DNA of 64,000 nucleotides from Mesodorylaimus sp. YZB2_4 (GCA_030248295.1 JASANH010000720.1:62001-126000), one strand, 5' to 3'; positions 24,496 through 36,971 are shown, counted from the stretch's first letter. Numbers and translations are program-made. Notes: generated by a model from the letters alone, not told the origin.

Positions 24496-27135
24496 ATGAG
24501 TTTACGTTTTTCCCATCCACGACCGCGACCGCAAGCACTCTCACGATCATTATTCGAGAGTAAGATTACCCACTGGTTATTTGAAAATGTTGGAAGAAAA
24601 TCTTTATCTTCCAATATTCCTCGCTGCGAGATTATCTCGCGAGATATGGTGAAGAATTTTCCCAAAGTAGAAGTGAGCATTCTAACGTGACATCTGGATT
24701 CTTCTGCACTACGACTAATTACCGTCCTTTTGGTCCCAATTTATAGCACCATTGCACCTATGAAATGTCATTACTTTTATTTCAAGACTATGGGCGGTAC
24801 CACGGTTAAAATTAACGAGTGACATTAAAAACATTCCTTTGTCCTTCCAGCAATCAAACAAAGCGCACGTCACAGTGCTGGTGCATCGATAAATGCCGTA
24901 GGAAATCTGCACAAACAAACTGCTAGGCTTTTGTAGGGTCCGCATAGTTTGAGCCGATGCGCCAAATGAGCTTGCGAAGATTTAGAGTTTTGCGCAATCG
25001 ATGCGTCGAAATCGTCGCATCGCATCGCGTCGAACTATAGAAGGATACAGCGGGCCTTGGGTGTCTACTGGATTGGAATCTATAGTACTGTTCCATATTT
25101 GAATGACAAATATTGCTCATTCTGAGACCGCTATCGAGCGTGTAAGACTGTCCTGTTGGCAAAGAACAGGAATCGCGTGTAATTTTTATCGCGTGGAGAA
25201 GTCCTGCGGTATACCCCATCTGCATCCGACGCGCGGGGCTACTGATCGATGTCGCGGCGAAGATGTACCCCGTAGACATGTGGCTTACAGGATTTCAGAC
25301 AAGTCAGACGCGGTGCTCAAAAGTGAGGGGAACGTATTTTCGATGGCCATTTTTGAATCCAGCCCCACCCAGTTTTGAGGTATTTCTGAAAGAATGCACC
25401 TTATATGTACTGTATTATCAAGATTGCGGACTTTTATAACGGCTCCTGCTCTCTCGAAGACATATTTTATATTCAGAATAAGAGTAAAAGAAGGCAATTA
25501 CCATCCCACGCAGTTGTGTTTCTAGATGGGACTGACCAAGGCACTGGAAATAGGGGTCTATAACTTGGGGGGAAGCTTGTAACCGGCAGTGAGTGGGGCT
25601 AATAACAGACCTATACTGCCAGGAACGGGCCAGCATGTGCGCGAATGTGCGAAGTAGGTACTTTTACTGAAGCGCCAAGATATGACAGAAACATGGTTCT
25701 GCAGCCATCATAAGAGTTATGTTTGGATAAGATGTCATGTCAACTCACTGCATAAACAGGTCGGCCTGGCGACCACAGTAAGCTGCCCTTTTTCCTCACG
25801 ACACACATCACCTCTTTTTTTCTCGACTCAAAGAAATGGATGCTGCGCCTTGGCTCTATTTCTTCCTTTACAGGTCTTCAGATTACCGCGTACCTATGGT
25901 ATGCTCTTCTTGTCCTGGCTCCTATATGTATGTGCAGACTATATACCTAGACCATACTGTAACTACTTGCGCAAAGGCAAGTTGGCAGTCTTGCCATTGT
26001 TGGGTGGCTACTATGGGATGCAAATGCTCGAGAGAGAGTATGGAACTGCCGGCTGGGCGTACAGGAAGGTCGGCTGTTTTGCACTGATTCGAAGGCTTTA
26101 TCAGCTCTCTTCCAGGAGCCAGGCAACGAAAGAATAAGCAAGCGTACACGGTTCTAAGCGGTACCACGGGGATGGTGCCAATTAGCACTCATCACAGTAG
26201 TGTATAATAGATGTCATTATTCTTAGTTGCGTCTGTGCATACAAAAGGGCAGCACCCATGGCTGAATTGGGAGCTAATTATTCACAAAATTTTCCTCTGC
26301 CGAGGTAATGACTTCCTACTCACTTCGCCTACATTTCGACATCCTCTCGTTACTGTATTGAGAGCCCTTTGGAGAGCAGTAAGGAACGAGTTTACTGTCC
26401 AATAGATGCCCTGATGATTGTAAAGTAAGCGTAGTTTCTAATCGTCGATATACTCGTATTTGAGGGCGACAGATCGTATGAATAGCTAGTTTTAGCGGTG
26501 CAGTCTTTTCGCTTACGATTAGGGGAGGCACATTCGAGTCAGCAAGTAGGTGAAAGGCCTGCTGCAGGGGTGGTGCGCACAAAGATGCGATGAAGCCAAG
26601 CCCAACCCACCGAGAGAATCAAGTAATACAGATAGGCAGGACAGAAAAATGAGGAGGCGCAGATTTAAATTGACGAAAGATGAAAGGAAAAAGGGTGCAA
26701 TTCTAACCAGACGCCTGGGCGACTTTGTTTAATCTTTGGCATGAGTCAACAAGAAAGTCAGCTGCCGCCGCATCTCGCCTACACATTGCGGAGTGTCATA
26801 ATTGGACTTAGAATTATAGTCATAAACAGCTTGACGCATGGCAAAGTGTGTGGGAAGCGAACCTAGAATTTTGTGGCTGTTTCTTACCGAATCTGTCACG
26901 CTGATGAAGCCTCCGGAACAGTGCGCTTGGACAGTTCTAATTGACCCTAGCATACTGTATTTTAGCCCGGACTATAATTACAATCACAGTTCTAAAAATT
27001 CTCGTGAAAATAATTAAACGCTGTATGTAATTATTAGGAGCGACGAGCACAATACGCGGCAGTGCCCCTTAAATCGACCTTCGCCCAGCCGAGTAACCAT
27101 TTGCTCTTGCTCCTTTCGGTCGTATTTCGGAAAAC

Positions 27136-27320
27136 ATGGTTTTCTCCGGCAGTAAGCTCTTTGTTGTGCTGGCATGCATGATCCTGATCAGCGCCATGGG
27201 CCAAGCCAGTGGTGCCAAAGTGAGACGATTGAAACTCTGCCCATCGCCAATCTATGACATCACGAAATGCAGAGATGCAGTCGTGACATTGGATGATCAA
27301 GGAGCGCCGAAAGCTCAAAA
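27136..27320 (+). CDS. First exon of a secreted protein, possibly transferrin-like
   Basis: Starts ATG GTT TTC with a clear signal peptide (hydrophobic LFVVLACMILIS, about residues 8-19; likely cleavage after QASGA). A basic stretch KVRRLKLC and CPSPIYDITKC follow. The exon ends at a GTATGT donor in phase 2 after 61 codons. The pattern of two Cys about ten residues apart right after the signal peptide resembles the N-terminus of a transferrin lobe, but the stretch is too short to be sure. A paralogous first exon with the same phase sits at 41866-42047. The downstream exons are not resolved; loose candidates are at 29297 and 29961. Confidence 0.45.
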
Positions 27321-29296
27321 GTATGTGAACCCTTCTGTGGTTGCATTTTTTTTGACCCCTTAGATGCGCCTGCTGGGCTCTTTTCCTCTTGGTACTATAA
27401 GCCCCCCTCAGAATGTCCCGGGGACTTAGTTGAAACTTGCGGCAGGGCCCCAGTGAAAACTTGTTCAAAGTTATGGATTTTGATAGAGGAATCTCTACAC
27501 TAAGTGCTTTCTTGGAGTAAATGGGAAGATGTTTAGTGGTAAGGGTTACAAAACTGGTCAAAACGTACTGAGATCCACCTTGAAAATTTAGGTCCCCTGG
27601 TATGCCACCCTTCTAGACCTCGATCGAAATTCCATGATTGTCAGGGGACTTCCGAGTAATCTGATACTCGCTCATTGCCCGCATGTTCATATGAGGTTGG
27701 AGAAGCTAAAACATTGACCGGGCCCACTCTTACTGTAGTCGCCGATGGTACTGCACGTTCAGTGGGCCCATAGCGTGTGCCAAGACGAGACCAGAGGGTG
27801 CGGGACCACCAGGATAGCGGGTTGGCTGAACATTGATGCTTCAATGAAGTAGTCACTCCATGTGGTGATCTCGGTTGGAGTCAGCCAGCTCACTGCCGAG
27901 CGGCCATCCTCTGGTCTCGACGGTGCACGCGCTGGACCTCCACTAACTTACAGTAAGTGACTACTGTATGCTGTAACGTAAGGTGTTGCATTTAAAATAT
28001 GATATCAGCTTTTCTAGTCATGAACAGCGTGTCAGATAAAGGAAAAGGGCCAATAAAAATCGCAAAATCGCAGAGGCAACAGTTTTCTTGATTGTAGCCA
28101 GCACTTTTATATGTACTTTTTGATAGTGCATGAGCTTTAGTTTTATTTTTACTATACCTCTCTGTCCATGCTCGTCATAGGGATGAACGAACCGGGGAGG
28201 TCGGGGCAAACATGCGATTGCTAGGTGCGAAACAAGATTATCATTTGAAGTAAGGATTCAACAAAACATGGCATTTAGGAACCGCACGCTCACGCAGGAT
28301 CATTTGAATAAGGAAAGATTCGAGCCACGAAACCCATGATAATCTGGGACAAACTGATCGTGAGCCCAAAATGACTTAAAAGCAACTGGTTAGCTCGTAA
28401 GCTGTTAGACCGTTGAGAAATAGATGGCCAACACTTAGTTAGCATTGTGTCTGTACGCATGACAGTAAGAGTAAGGAAGCATAGCATATCCGTATAAGGC
28501 GCTCCTAAAGGCAGATTTGTAGTACATGCAAAGTAAGGTCGCCAGGCCCATGGGTCATGAAACTATGAAAAGGGATCCCACAACCACAACTTGAACTCTT
28601 TGCAATTACGCAATCAAGATTATTCAGGTACAGCAGAGGTCTGATGTCGCATTTTTTTATTCCTCGACCCTCGCGCCTACCTGATAATTTTGAATAGGTT
28701 GTGCTCCAAGTAAATTATAGGTCCGCCTTTCGCCGCTGTACAACAGACGCGTTGTCTGCTGTCAGTGCTGACACATGCTGTTTTTAGACAACAATACAAG
28801 GCGTTCCTAATTCGGAGACCCATCGTGGGATGAAGGTATCCGGCGGATAATGACAAACGATAAAGCACATCTTTTCTAGGATATTTGTCCGTAAAGGCGC
28901 TGTGCTTTATTGTATGCGACAAAAATCAGTTTTATGTGATTATAAAGATATTCAGAATATGAATTTTTCGGGATCGCTTCCGTGAATAAGCTGGAGGACT
29001 GCGATAACAAATCAAAAATTGCAAGCCTTAAAACGAAGGGGAGGGCAGAGATGGCATACCTTTCCGCACTTCTGGCCACATCGCTTTGAAGCGAGCTCCC
29101 TCCCAGGATTTGATTCCCTGTGATATTAGTCGACCTTGTAGGTGCTTCACGCATAAGCCCTCACGACGCTTTGCCTTCGGTGAACTGAAACCCCTCGGTA
29201 CAGCCATATGAAATCCGGTTACTTGTGAGGACGGCTTACTGAACTTTTAAAAAATATTTTGCTCTGTTTCTGGCGCTGCCCCAGCTTTCTCCTCAG
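27321..29296. other. Non-coding stretch after the secreted first exon
   Basis: Either an intron of the gene starting at 27136 or intergenic. No exon with good splice sites and protein-like residues was found here. Confidence 0.4.
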
Positions 29297-29550
29297 GGGT
29301 TCCAACCTGCTGCTGGTCGATATGTCAAGCAGTCGACAGTCGGAATGGTCCCATCGGCATCTCTGCTGAAGCTGCCAGCCAAATCACCAACAGTGTATGA
29401 TAACGGACCAGCGAGGCACTTTTCCGACGTCTCCTCATTTTGTGCTCGTCCGACATCCGACCCTCGAAAGTGTCCAGTGAATGGTCCTGAGCTGGATTTA
29501 CTGGCCAGAAATATTTACACAGACTCAGCATGGCATGATTACATAGCAGG
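29297..29550 (+). CDS. Candidate internal exon, unknown protein
   Basis: A good acceptor (TTTCTCCTCAG) is followed by 84 open codons and a GTAGAT donor. Residues include AAGRYVKQSTVGMV, SSFCARPTSDPRKC and ARNIYTDSAWHDYIAG. The composition looks protein-like. Phase in is 0 and phase out is 2, which does not join directly to the phase-2 exon at 27136, so at least one more exon or a different gene would be needed. No family is recognised. A 136-codon minus-strand frame overlaps it. Confidence 0.3.
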
Positions 29551-29960
29551 GTAGATTCAGTTGTGGTGGAATTCCTGTCACACGCGACCCTGGATAATCG
29601 TGGTCGTCTAGTGTAGGCACAACGTGCGGTGTGCCTGTGCGTGCGGTGTGCGTGTGGACTTCGTCCTATCTGCGTGTGCCTGTCGTTGCCATTCGTCCAT
29701 GTCAGTGGTCGCGTTTGGCACTGGGCCCTGAGCAAGCGGTCGTCGTTAACGTTATAATCATTCTAAATAGGGATGCAAAGCAGCAAAATCAAGTCCACTT
29801 TGCCGAGGCAACGAGTAATTGCTATGACGCAGAAGGCATTGAAACAGACTAAGCGGGTGCTTTATTGATTGCTTGCCCACATGGTCGGAGGTCGATGTAT
29901 GTGAGGCAGGTGGCATTTCGACCGAGTCTAATTGTAAGAAGTCACCCGTCCTCTCTTCAG

Positions 29961-30106
29961 ACCCGCACTGTCATTATTTCTGTTTGCCCCGCCCACACAT
30001 TTTGATAGTCTGCGTCAAACAAACTTCATATGACTTCCTCAAGCTCGCTCTTGAAAATACTGAGCCCATAATCTTTAGCGACGAACCAAGTAGCTTTCTC
30101 GATAGG
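29961..30106 (+). CDS. Candidate internal exon, possible transferrin-lobe segment
   Basis: Acceptor CCTCTCTTCAG, donor AGG/GTCAGT. The frame encodes CVKQTSYDFLKLALENTEPI then IFSDEP, which loosely resembles the part of a transferrin lobe after the first Cys pair (Cys-Val-Lys, Ser, a short helix, then the Asp-bearing strand). This is only a pattern match. The phase in is 1, which does not fit the neighbouring candidate exons, so linkage to the exon at 27136 is unproven. Confidence 0.25.
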
Positions 30107-30734
30107 GTCAGTGCCATTTGCAGTTAGAACCTATGTATAAATTAAGGAACCGCAGGCAATGGACGAGATCCTGACCACGGTTCAGAGTCCCTTCCAGGGT
30201 GATCTACCAAAATGATCCACTCACCCCCATGTATACTACAAAACACCAATGTAGCCTCGTCAAACGCCCCACTGAAAGCTACATGTAACCTTCGAAAGAC
30301 AAGTCCGTTTTACTTAAGACTGAATTCATGACCGCCCATTGTATTACAAGGTGCGCACCTCAAAGAGGCGGGAGTGTTTGAAATTGATGTTGCAACGAGA
30401 CAGGGAAGTCAAAGGGACATTGTCTTAAGGTCAAGAGACAGTCATCTATTAGAGACAGCCAGACATAAAGAGGCAAGTTCGAGTGCCCTGTCTCTGTCTG
30501 GCGACTAACATGGCGCTATTCCTTCGGGCTCGTATTAAAGTGAACACGTGATTAAATTTTCTTCTCGCAGAGCAAAAAATGAGACACGACTACACAGTGC
30601 GAGAGACAGGATTACCGTGGCACAGCACCGACACGAAAAGTGTCCGCAGCACATATCTAACAAGCCACATGCTCATCACATTTTACACAATGAATTCCAC
30701 ATCAGTGAGTCACGTTTCTTAAAGACGGTGAAGA

Positions 30735-30960
30735 TTGTGAATGTACTGTGACCTGGCCTGCCAGGCGAAGGAAAGGATGTGACCGACCGAAGGCGGTGGG
30801 ACAAAAACTCCGACTGGAGCAGGCTAGTCTTGCTACTATACCAGCGGCTGAAACATCTACCGGGGGGGGGGGGGGGGGAAGTGATGTTACTTCTCCCAAC
30901 CAAGGGATATCGATTACTCTCTGCCACTCGCCACGGCCTACCAGGCGCGGTGGTCACATA
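30735..30960 (-). repeat. SINE-like repeat family S3, copy 1, with poly-G tract
   Basis: On the minus strand it matches 42105-42290 and 43985-44165. The common parts are GATGTTTCAGC..GGTATA, then a GTCGGAGTTTTTGTCCCA-like block, and a TGTGACCA/TGGTCACA-like end. A run of 17 G at 30862-30878 interrupts it where the others read GGGAGA. Confidence 0.6.
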
Positions 30961-31306
30961 AACAATGTCCATCACAAGCACATCCCACATTTCGTTAATG
31001 GGACTTATTCGGTAACCACAGTCCTTCGATTAACCCCTAAGAACCTTGACCGACTTACTGATTCTGGATGATGAGCTCGAATTGGGGGCGGGCTAGTCAG
31101 TAGGGTAATAGCTTTTGTCCCCCGCTCAAAAATCCATGACGTGTATGATTTTCTGACGCTGTCATAGCTCTCAATGCCCTGCTACTTTTTCTCGTAATTT
31201 ATCCGTCATTAAAAGATTATTGAGACCTCTACTTCATACTCTGGCTGGCCGTTGAACCTGTCAGCAATATATACTCTATTTTTAAAGCTGTCCTTAATTT
31301 GAATTT

Positions 31307-31312
31307 TTTATT
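31307..31312 (-). terminator. Polyadenylation signal of the pyrokinin-type receptor gene
   Basis: AATAAA on the minus strand (plus strand TTTATT), about 110 bases beyond the stop codon at 31422. Confidence 0.45.
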
Positions 31313-31421
31313 TTCTGTATTGCAGAAGTTGTTGAAAATTGAGCCAACGCAGCTGGCGCTTACTCTGAATGTTCAAGTCTCACTTTACATGTTCTAGGAA
31401 TTGAGGGAAGTTGGTACGCCG

Positions 31422-33288
31422 TCACACGCGCGTTTCCAAACGGATTGCGTTACACCTGATAGACAGCTGATTGTGAGCCGGGTGTGCAGGTAATGCGGGT
31501 TGGGGTTTCCAAATGGCGACTCCACCTTTGTCCAGTAGTACACTGGCTGATGTACCAGAACGGTCTCTTCTACTCAGCATCGAGAGTGTCATGACCGATG
31601 CGGAGGCCGAATACGCATGGGATGCTGTGTGTCGTCTCATCCGCTTGCGTATTCTGATCAGGGCTCGTTGGGTGAGTAAAGTGTAGAGCAGTGGATTGGC
31701 CACCGTGCTGCCGTAATATAAGTAGCCTATAACAGGGAATCAGTGGTTAGCTTCCTGATGGCCTTTCAATCATTTTACATTACCTGATACGTAAAATAAC
31801 GCTGATAGGAACTTTTGTATCTTGGCATTCTGAATTTCTGTCGCGCCATGAACAGCCAGCAGTCGTTGGAGATGAAATGGAAGCCAACAAATAAAAAAGC
31901 TCGAAGCCACAGCGACTAAAAAATGTAATCTTTTGGCACAGTACTCGTTGCATAAACTTAGGGTTTCTTACTGCTCATCTTGATGGCAGATTTGCGTTTG
32001 GAGACCTCGTGGTATCCGTGAGTATTGGCTTTGTGTAAAGCGAGGGCACTGCGTATACTGGCTGCAATGCGGATGTAGAGGGCGAGTATGAGAAGGAGGG
32101 GCAGCAGGAAGGACAGCCAGAAGCTGCAGTGCACGTAGATCAAGGAGACGCCAGCTCTAGTTTCATCAAACGAGCAGTGCTTGCTGCCTTGCAATGGTAC
32201 GTGGCTGATGTTCTTTGGTTCCATGAAGTCGAAAGCAACGCTGCTGTTGTATTTTATAGTTTTAGAGGAGGATGATGGTCCTTCCACTACGAGCACGAGA
32301 ATGTTGATTTTGATGAAGAACAAACAGGGCAATGCTTCCACAAAGCCCAACACCACAACTGCGCTGATTATAATTAGCGTGCGGCGAACCGGGTTCGAGA
32401 ACGACTGCGCCTTCAATGGATGACATATGGCGATATAACGTTGGACTGAAAATGCAGCCAGAATCAGAGCCGAAATGTTGTTGGTCATTTCGGTCAAGAA
32501 CGCACGGCTAGAGCATACGAATTCAGGATACGGATATGGATACCATGCCGTCGTGGCGTCTCGCAGTTCGAAGGGTAGACCTAAAAAATCAGTTTTGTAA
32601 GCTTCTGCCTCATGCGAGCCATGCACCCTGTTGCTTGATTGATCCAATAGTCTTGAAAGGCTTGTTGACTAGTCTCAAAATATGGTGCAAGCTATGAGTC
32701 TTCGAGTTCTATGGCGGGTGGACTTGGTTCGAAGAGCGTTAGGTGTTTGGGCTTTGGATCTGTAGGGGGCTTGTGTGTGGGCTTGGTATGGGGTCTGGGA
32801 CTATTGGGTTTCATGGAGGCTGCGGGTCTTTGCGCATTCAGACTTTAGGGGCCTTTTGCTATTTGGATGCCTTGGAGTGCTGCATGTTCCGATTGTTGGT
32901 AGATTTTGGGTATTCGACCTTGGGCTTTGCAGGGGCCTTGGTAGGTGTTCGAGCTTCGCATCTGCTCTTTTTTGCACGATGCAAGTACCAAGTTCACAAC
33001 AACTATTTTTCCAACAAGTTTCGTAATCCTCGATGACTCACCTAGGACCAATAATATTAGATCCGAAAATGCTAAGCTTAGCAAATACCTGTCGGATATT
33101 GACAGGTGCTTAGCATGGATGAGACTGACAGTGATCACAAACATGTTGCCCGCTAATCCGAAGAGCAAAATTAGCGAATAGATAATGACAGTGGTTGTGT
33201 AAATGTGGGGAGGCGGCCATCGCGGTCCCAAACTGCTTTCGATCAACCTTTCCACTTCATCTTCCCTCATCATTGTCAACTGCGGCAA
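31422..33288 (-). CDS. Neuropeptide GPCR, pyrokinin/neuromedin-U receptor type, 4 exons
   Basis: Class A G-protein-coupled receptor at the plasma membrane. Exons in transcript order: 33288-33042, 32580-31972, 31915-31784, 31726-31422; all introns GT-AG and phase 1; 430 residues. Exon 1 has TM1-TM2 (GNMFVITV; SLAFSDLILLVLG). Exon 2 starts LPFELR, a PxE-like motif at the top of TM2 seen in this receptor group, then TM3, TM4 and TM5. Exon 3 holds TM6 with FFICWLPFHLQRLL. Exon 4 holds TM7 with the NPxxY motif as NPLLY, and a basic Ser-rich tail. The YVSGYLYYGSTVANPLLY stretch is typical of neuromedin U, pyrokinin and capa receptors. The usual DRY/ERY after TM3 reads QRY. The ligand cannot be read from the sequence. 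Confidence 0.85.
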
Positions 33289-33689
33289 AAATCACTTTTG
33301 GTTGAAATGAAACGGACTTCTTCCGAAAAAGGTCAGCTCATGGCGCTGGCCGGGAAGCATTTGTTGTGAGCATCAGCAGCGATTTTGTCGCGACCAATGA
33401 AGCGAATTTGAATCGCCCACGACATTTTTTGATGTTCCTCCCCTCGGGACTTCCGCAAATGAAAAGACTTTCCTTCGCATGGACAGCACCACATTGGATC
33501 AAGCCAGAATAACTTGCCTAGTTAGTCCCATCAAAACTAATGTTTTCATTTTTTATGCCAGAAGAGCCATTCCGCTTATAATATGCTACGTACTCGTGCC
33601 TTTTCCGTTAGGTTATAACTTATGAATAAAAACCACTTCTCATGGATTTCACGAGCAAAAGAGTGCTCGTAAGAAGGGAAAAATGACGA

Positions 33690-34019
33690 TTAGCTCATAA
33701 CGACTTTGTATCGCTGCTCCCCCCTTGGACTTCGACATCCCACACACTCCTCCGATTGAGCCCCCCTGTTGTGGATTCCGGCAGCGTTTGAGCTCCACAT
33801 GCTGGTGCAGTATTGACCAATGTCCTTGAAATAATGATGGGCTCGCGCGACCATTTGGAGATATTCTGTTTTAGCCATACTTCTAATTGAAGGGCCCGAG
33901 GGTATGAGATACTTGGATCTCGCTATCTGTTCAGGAGATAAATGAGCTTTACTCAGTAACCAAATCAAGCTTTCCAACAATCTATAACACGACTGGGTCC
34001 GACTGGGTTCTGCCGACAT
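33690..34019 (-). CDS. Unassigned 109-residue ORF
   Basis: Open from ATG at 34019 to TAA at 33690, with mixed, protein-like composition (LLESLIWLLSKAHLSPEQIA, a CVGC pair near the end). No signal peptide, membrane segment or known motif. It has no clear splice context and may be chance or a piece of a mobile element. Confidence 0.2.
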   Translation of the reverse strand: MSAEPSRTQSCYRLLESLIWLLSKAHLSPEQIARSKYLIPSGPSIRSMAKTEYLQMVARAHHYFKDIGQYCTSMWSSNAAGIHNRGAQSEECVGCRSPRGEQRYKVVMS

Positions 34020-34349
34020 AACAAATTTTTTTCCCCTCCCTTTTACAAGTTTACCTCAGATGCTGAAACACCCCAGTTTTATAGGCGTGGATACTTTATC
34101 TGCACCTATCAGTGCACTGGTTCAGGGAACAGGTCTGCCTATCCTAAGTCAGGGCCAAACACGAGGGTGAGGGCTCGCTCGAGGCCGAGTACCTGGTTTG
34201 GTTTGCAGGCATCGGGTGGCAACTGGTATAGAATTCCTGGTCTGAATTGCACATTAGGTGATTTGGGTTCAGGACCATCAGAGCCTCCCTCGCGGATGAT
34301 ACGTCCGGCTGCATCCCGAGTTATGGGTCTAAACGGCCCCCCTGTTGAT

Positions 34350-34458
34350 GGTGAGCAAACTGTGCACGAGGTGGCGCGGACTGCGTGGGTTTTTTGCTGT
34401 GGCTTAGGTCCTCCGAGGGTCTTAGTACACCCTAGCATAGGCCAAGGATTTCACAGGC
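34350..34458 (+). repeat. Dispersed repeat family D, copy 3
   Basis: GGCGCGGACTGCGTGGG, then CACCCTAGCATAGGCCAAGG and ATTTCACAGG, matches copies 1 and 2. Confidence 0.5.
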
Positions 34459-34527
34459 GCTGGGGCTCCTGCTCTCTGCAAGTCTAATGGGGATTTTAGA
34501 CGTGGGCAAGGTGTCTCTGCTCACTTG

Positions 34528-34703
34528 GCCCGGGTCGTAGCCCAGTGGGTTAAGGCACCTGCCTTTCACGCTTGGTGGGCACTTACAGGATATAGTACAG
34601 GGCTCGATACCCTCCTGGGTAAAAAGTTATTGTCGATTTATGGTCCGTAGCCCTCGACCGCGCTGTATAGTGCTTGACAAGGGTGTATGACATGACATAA
34701 CAT
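34528..34703 (+). repeat. tRNA-derived SINE, family S1
   Basis: A-box-like TAGCCCAGTGGGTTAAGG, B-box-like GGCTCGATACCC followed by TCCTGGGTAAAAA, then the S1 3' unit AGCCCTCGACCGCGCTGTAT and a TGACATGACATAACATGG tail. Aligns end to end with 53767-53945. Confidence 0.75.
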
Positions 34704-35394
34704 GGCTTTGAGGTTGAGGCGTGCTCACCAACATGCTGGACATTATAGTTGTCATTGATGAGTTTTCAATAAAAACTGTCATTTTCAGTAAATTTTGTTG
34801 CAGTTGGGCTCAAGACAGAATTGCTCGTTGTCCAATTCTGGCAAGTTAACATTCAAACCAGTCACTCGACCTCGGCCTCGATCCGCTCGTACTCTCGGTA
34901 GCCTGATGCTGACCTGGTTTAGGGACTTGGTTCTGACAGGAGCACCAGAACAAAGTGCAGGTGCAGATGAGCGCATTCACGGCTTACATACCGGGTGTTT
35001 CATAAACAAAATACCCTTTTTGACATAAATTAGCGCGGGAACCGTTTGAAATAAGGGACCAAGAGTTAGAGTGCGGTAGCTTCCGTCCATGGGGAGACAG
35101 CGTGGCCCAACCCACAAAAATTTTTTAAAAATATGTGAAAAGTTGTGGATGCTTTTACAAAATAAAAATCCAGTCTATGAATCAAAAAAGCTTTGTCTTC
35201 TAAGGAGGGCACCTTGTCAAGCTCAAGAAAGCATAAGATTAAACATTTCGCAAAAGTGCGCTTGGAAAGGGGGGCCCGCGAGAAGTGGTCGGCATGCGGT
35301 CAGGGTGGGAGGGGGTCAAAAATCGAGATTTTGTGCGGTTGACCTTTATGGATGGCCCCGAACCAGTTTCCTTTCCCTACTCGTTCGGCGTCCG

Positions 35395-35560
35395 CCACTT
35401 GACCATGCCGGCGAGTCGCCCAGAGCCAGGTGTGCAAGACCAGAGATGGACTTCTACATCGCCGTCGAGGACCGGCTCCCATTCTGAGAATGGTTTTGCT
35501 AAACTGCCATCCTCAGACGGAACAGAACTGCGGCCTTCCATCAGGGTTGTTGGGCTAAGC
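35395..35560 (+). repeat. Dispersed repeat family C, copy 2
   Basis: GCGAGTCGCCCAG..CCAGG, GAGAATGGTTTTGCTAAACT and CCTCAGACGGAACAGAACTG match copies at 19620 (-) and 56990 (+). Just upstream, TTTATGGATGGCCCC resembles the terminal repeat of the element at 45273-46202. Confidence 0.55.
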
Positions 35561-36234
35561 CATGCGGGGGCAACGCCTCGTGTGTAGCGTTTCAAAAATG
35601 AAACGTTTGATAGTTTTATTCTCCCTGATCTGCTGCTAAAATTCTTTCTTTTCAGGTAGCCTTCAGTTCCAATGGCCAACAAAAGTACGCTCGATTGGTG
35701 CACGGAGAGGTTTCTCCTCTTGCAAAGCTTTCTAGGCTCATACTGTTTTTCATGAATGTAGGCGTTAAATCGAAATTATTTTTAAAAAACCTGACTGCAG
35801 AAAAGGCAGCGGCTAATATGTAGCTTCTAGAGAGTGTGCCCACATACTGGGTAACGCCAAACAGCGAGCGAAAATGGAATGAATGGAGATAATTGGCACT
35901 TTATGACGTCAACGATTTTCGGAGGGTCGAACAAAAAACCTGGAGCCATCTGAGAAACAAGCAATCATGGGAATGGAGACGATTCTGCCGTAGTCAAATG
36001 GAGGGACGATCGGTTAGGAAATTAAGTAATCTTAAGACGGCCCAAACGCTGGTTATGAGCAAGCCAATCAGCGAGAAATTCCGTTTCTGAGTGTCACATT
36101 TGACTGTATTGCTTGCGAGGAACAGAATAAAAATATTATACAGTCCTCTTTGTAGAACATCATTCACTTCGAGTTAAATCGCAGCGATTCCATGCTCTAT
36201 GCAATAAATCTCGAAGAAAACAGTATAACGTTAT

Positions 36235-36290
36235 AGAGATGAAAATACTTTCTAAAGTGTGTACCCCTGTGCTGTAGGATATGATTCCAC
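36235..36290 (+). repeat. R2 fragment
   Basis: ACTTTCTAAAGTG then CCTGTGCTGTAGGATATGA aligns with ACTTTCTAAAGTG and CCTGTGTACTGCAGAATATGA near 24.47 kb. Confidence 0.45.
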
Positions 36291-36337
36291 AACTTTTACC
36301 AGGGAAGGCTTAAAGTGGTCCGACAGAATGTGACAGA

Positions 36338-36470
36338 GAGGAAACAGGGCAGGCTGGTGAGGGCGTGGTGCCAAGTAGGTACGTCATCCCTAGGTATCTC
36401 ATTTCTTGAAGCGGATCGGCCAGCAGATCGGGACTGGGACCAGGCGAGGGTCGGATCAGTCGATGCTAGC
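36338..36470 (-). mobile_element. Partial hAT-like MITE copy
   Basis: Reads GAAACAGGGCAGGCTGGTG, then GTCATCCC, a GATC-rich part and the terminal TCGGATCAGTCGATGCTAG. This is the reverse complement of the left half of the complete element at 50082-50438. The other end is missing or too diverged. Confidence 0.6.
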
Positions 36471-36971
36471 ATTTTTCAGCATCTTCTCTGACATCCCGCT
36501 GATGTAAGAGTATAATACATTGATTGGGCAGAGAAAACAATGACAGCACAAAAATCGATTTATCTGCCTTAGAAAAAGGAGAAGCCAATATAAATAGCCA
36601 GCCAAACATAATCGATTCGACTCACCCGGAAAGGTGGCTTTGGATCGTCTGATAGATCAGCAACATTGAATCATCGTTCAAAGATGGCTGCAAACATATC
36701 GGGACTGCTCCGTGGGACGTGGGATGGGGTCAGGCGGGTGTCTGTCCTTAGCTTCGACTAGCTACCAAACCAATCATTTCGTGTAATGTGACCCTACGCC
36801 CTCAAGCATGCATACCCGAGTTTTGTGATTTGGTAAAATGGACAGTATACAATTAACCGTGAAAAGATGGAAATAGGATTTGTTCGATGTCAACGTACTT
36901 GTTTTGTGTACGCCAGCCACTACGAAGCCATTTTTACGTACCACACAACGCATACAGCATACATACTGCTA

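Larger units (their letters stand above)
21903..27135. other. Intergenic region with R2 repeats
   Basis: About 5 kb with no supportable gene. It holds a D repeat and two R2 copies in opposite orientation (23615-23790 and 24215-24495). A 151-codon plus-strand frame at 25682-26137 has no family signal and is not called. Confidence 0.5.

Noticed and set aside
25682-26137. 151-codon plus-strand frame
   Set aside because: No signal peptide, domain or splice context; overlapping frames on both strands are also open.
29325-29735. 136-codon minus-strand frame
   Set aside because: His/Arg-rich, no family signal, and it overlaps a better plus-strand exon candidate.
30862-30878. Poly-G run as a functional G-quadruplex or telomere-like repeat
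   Set aside because: A simple homopolymer inside a repeat copy, with no telomeric unit; length may be an assembly artefact.
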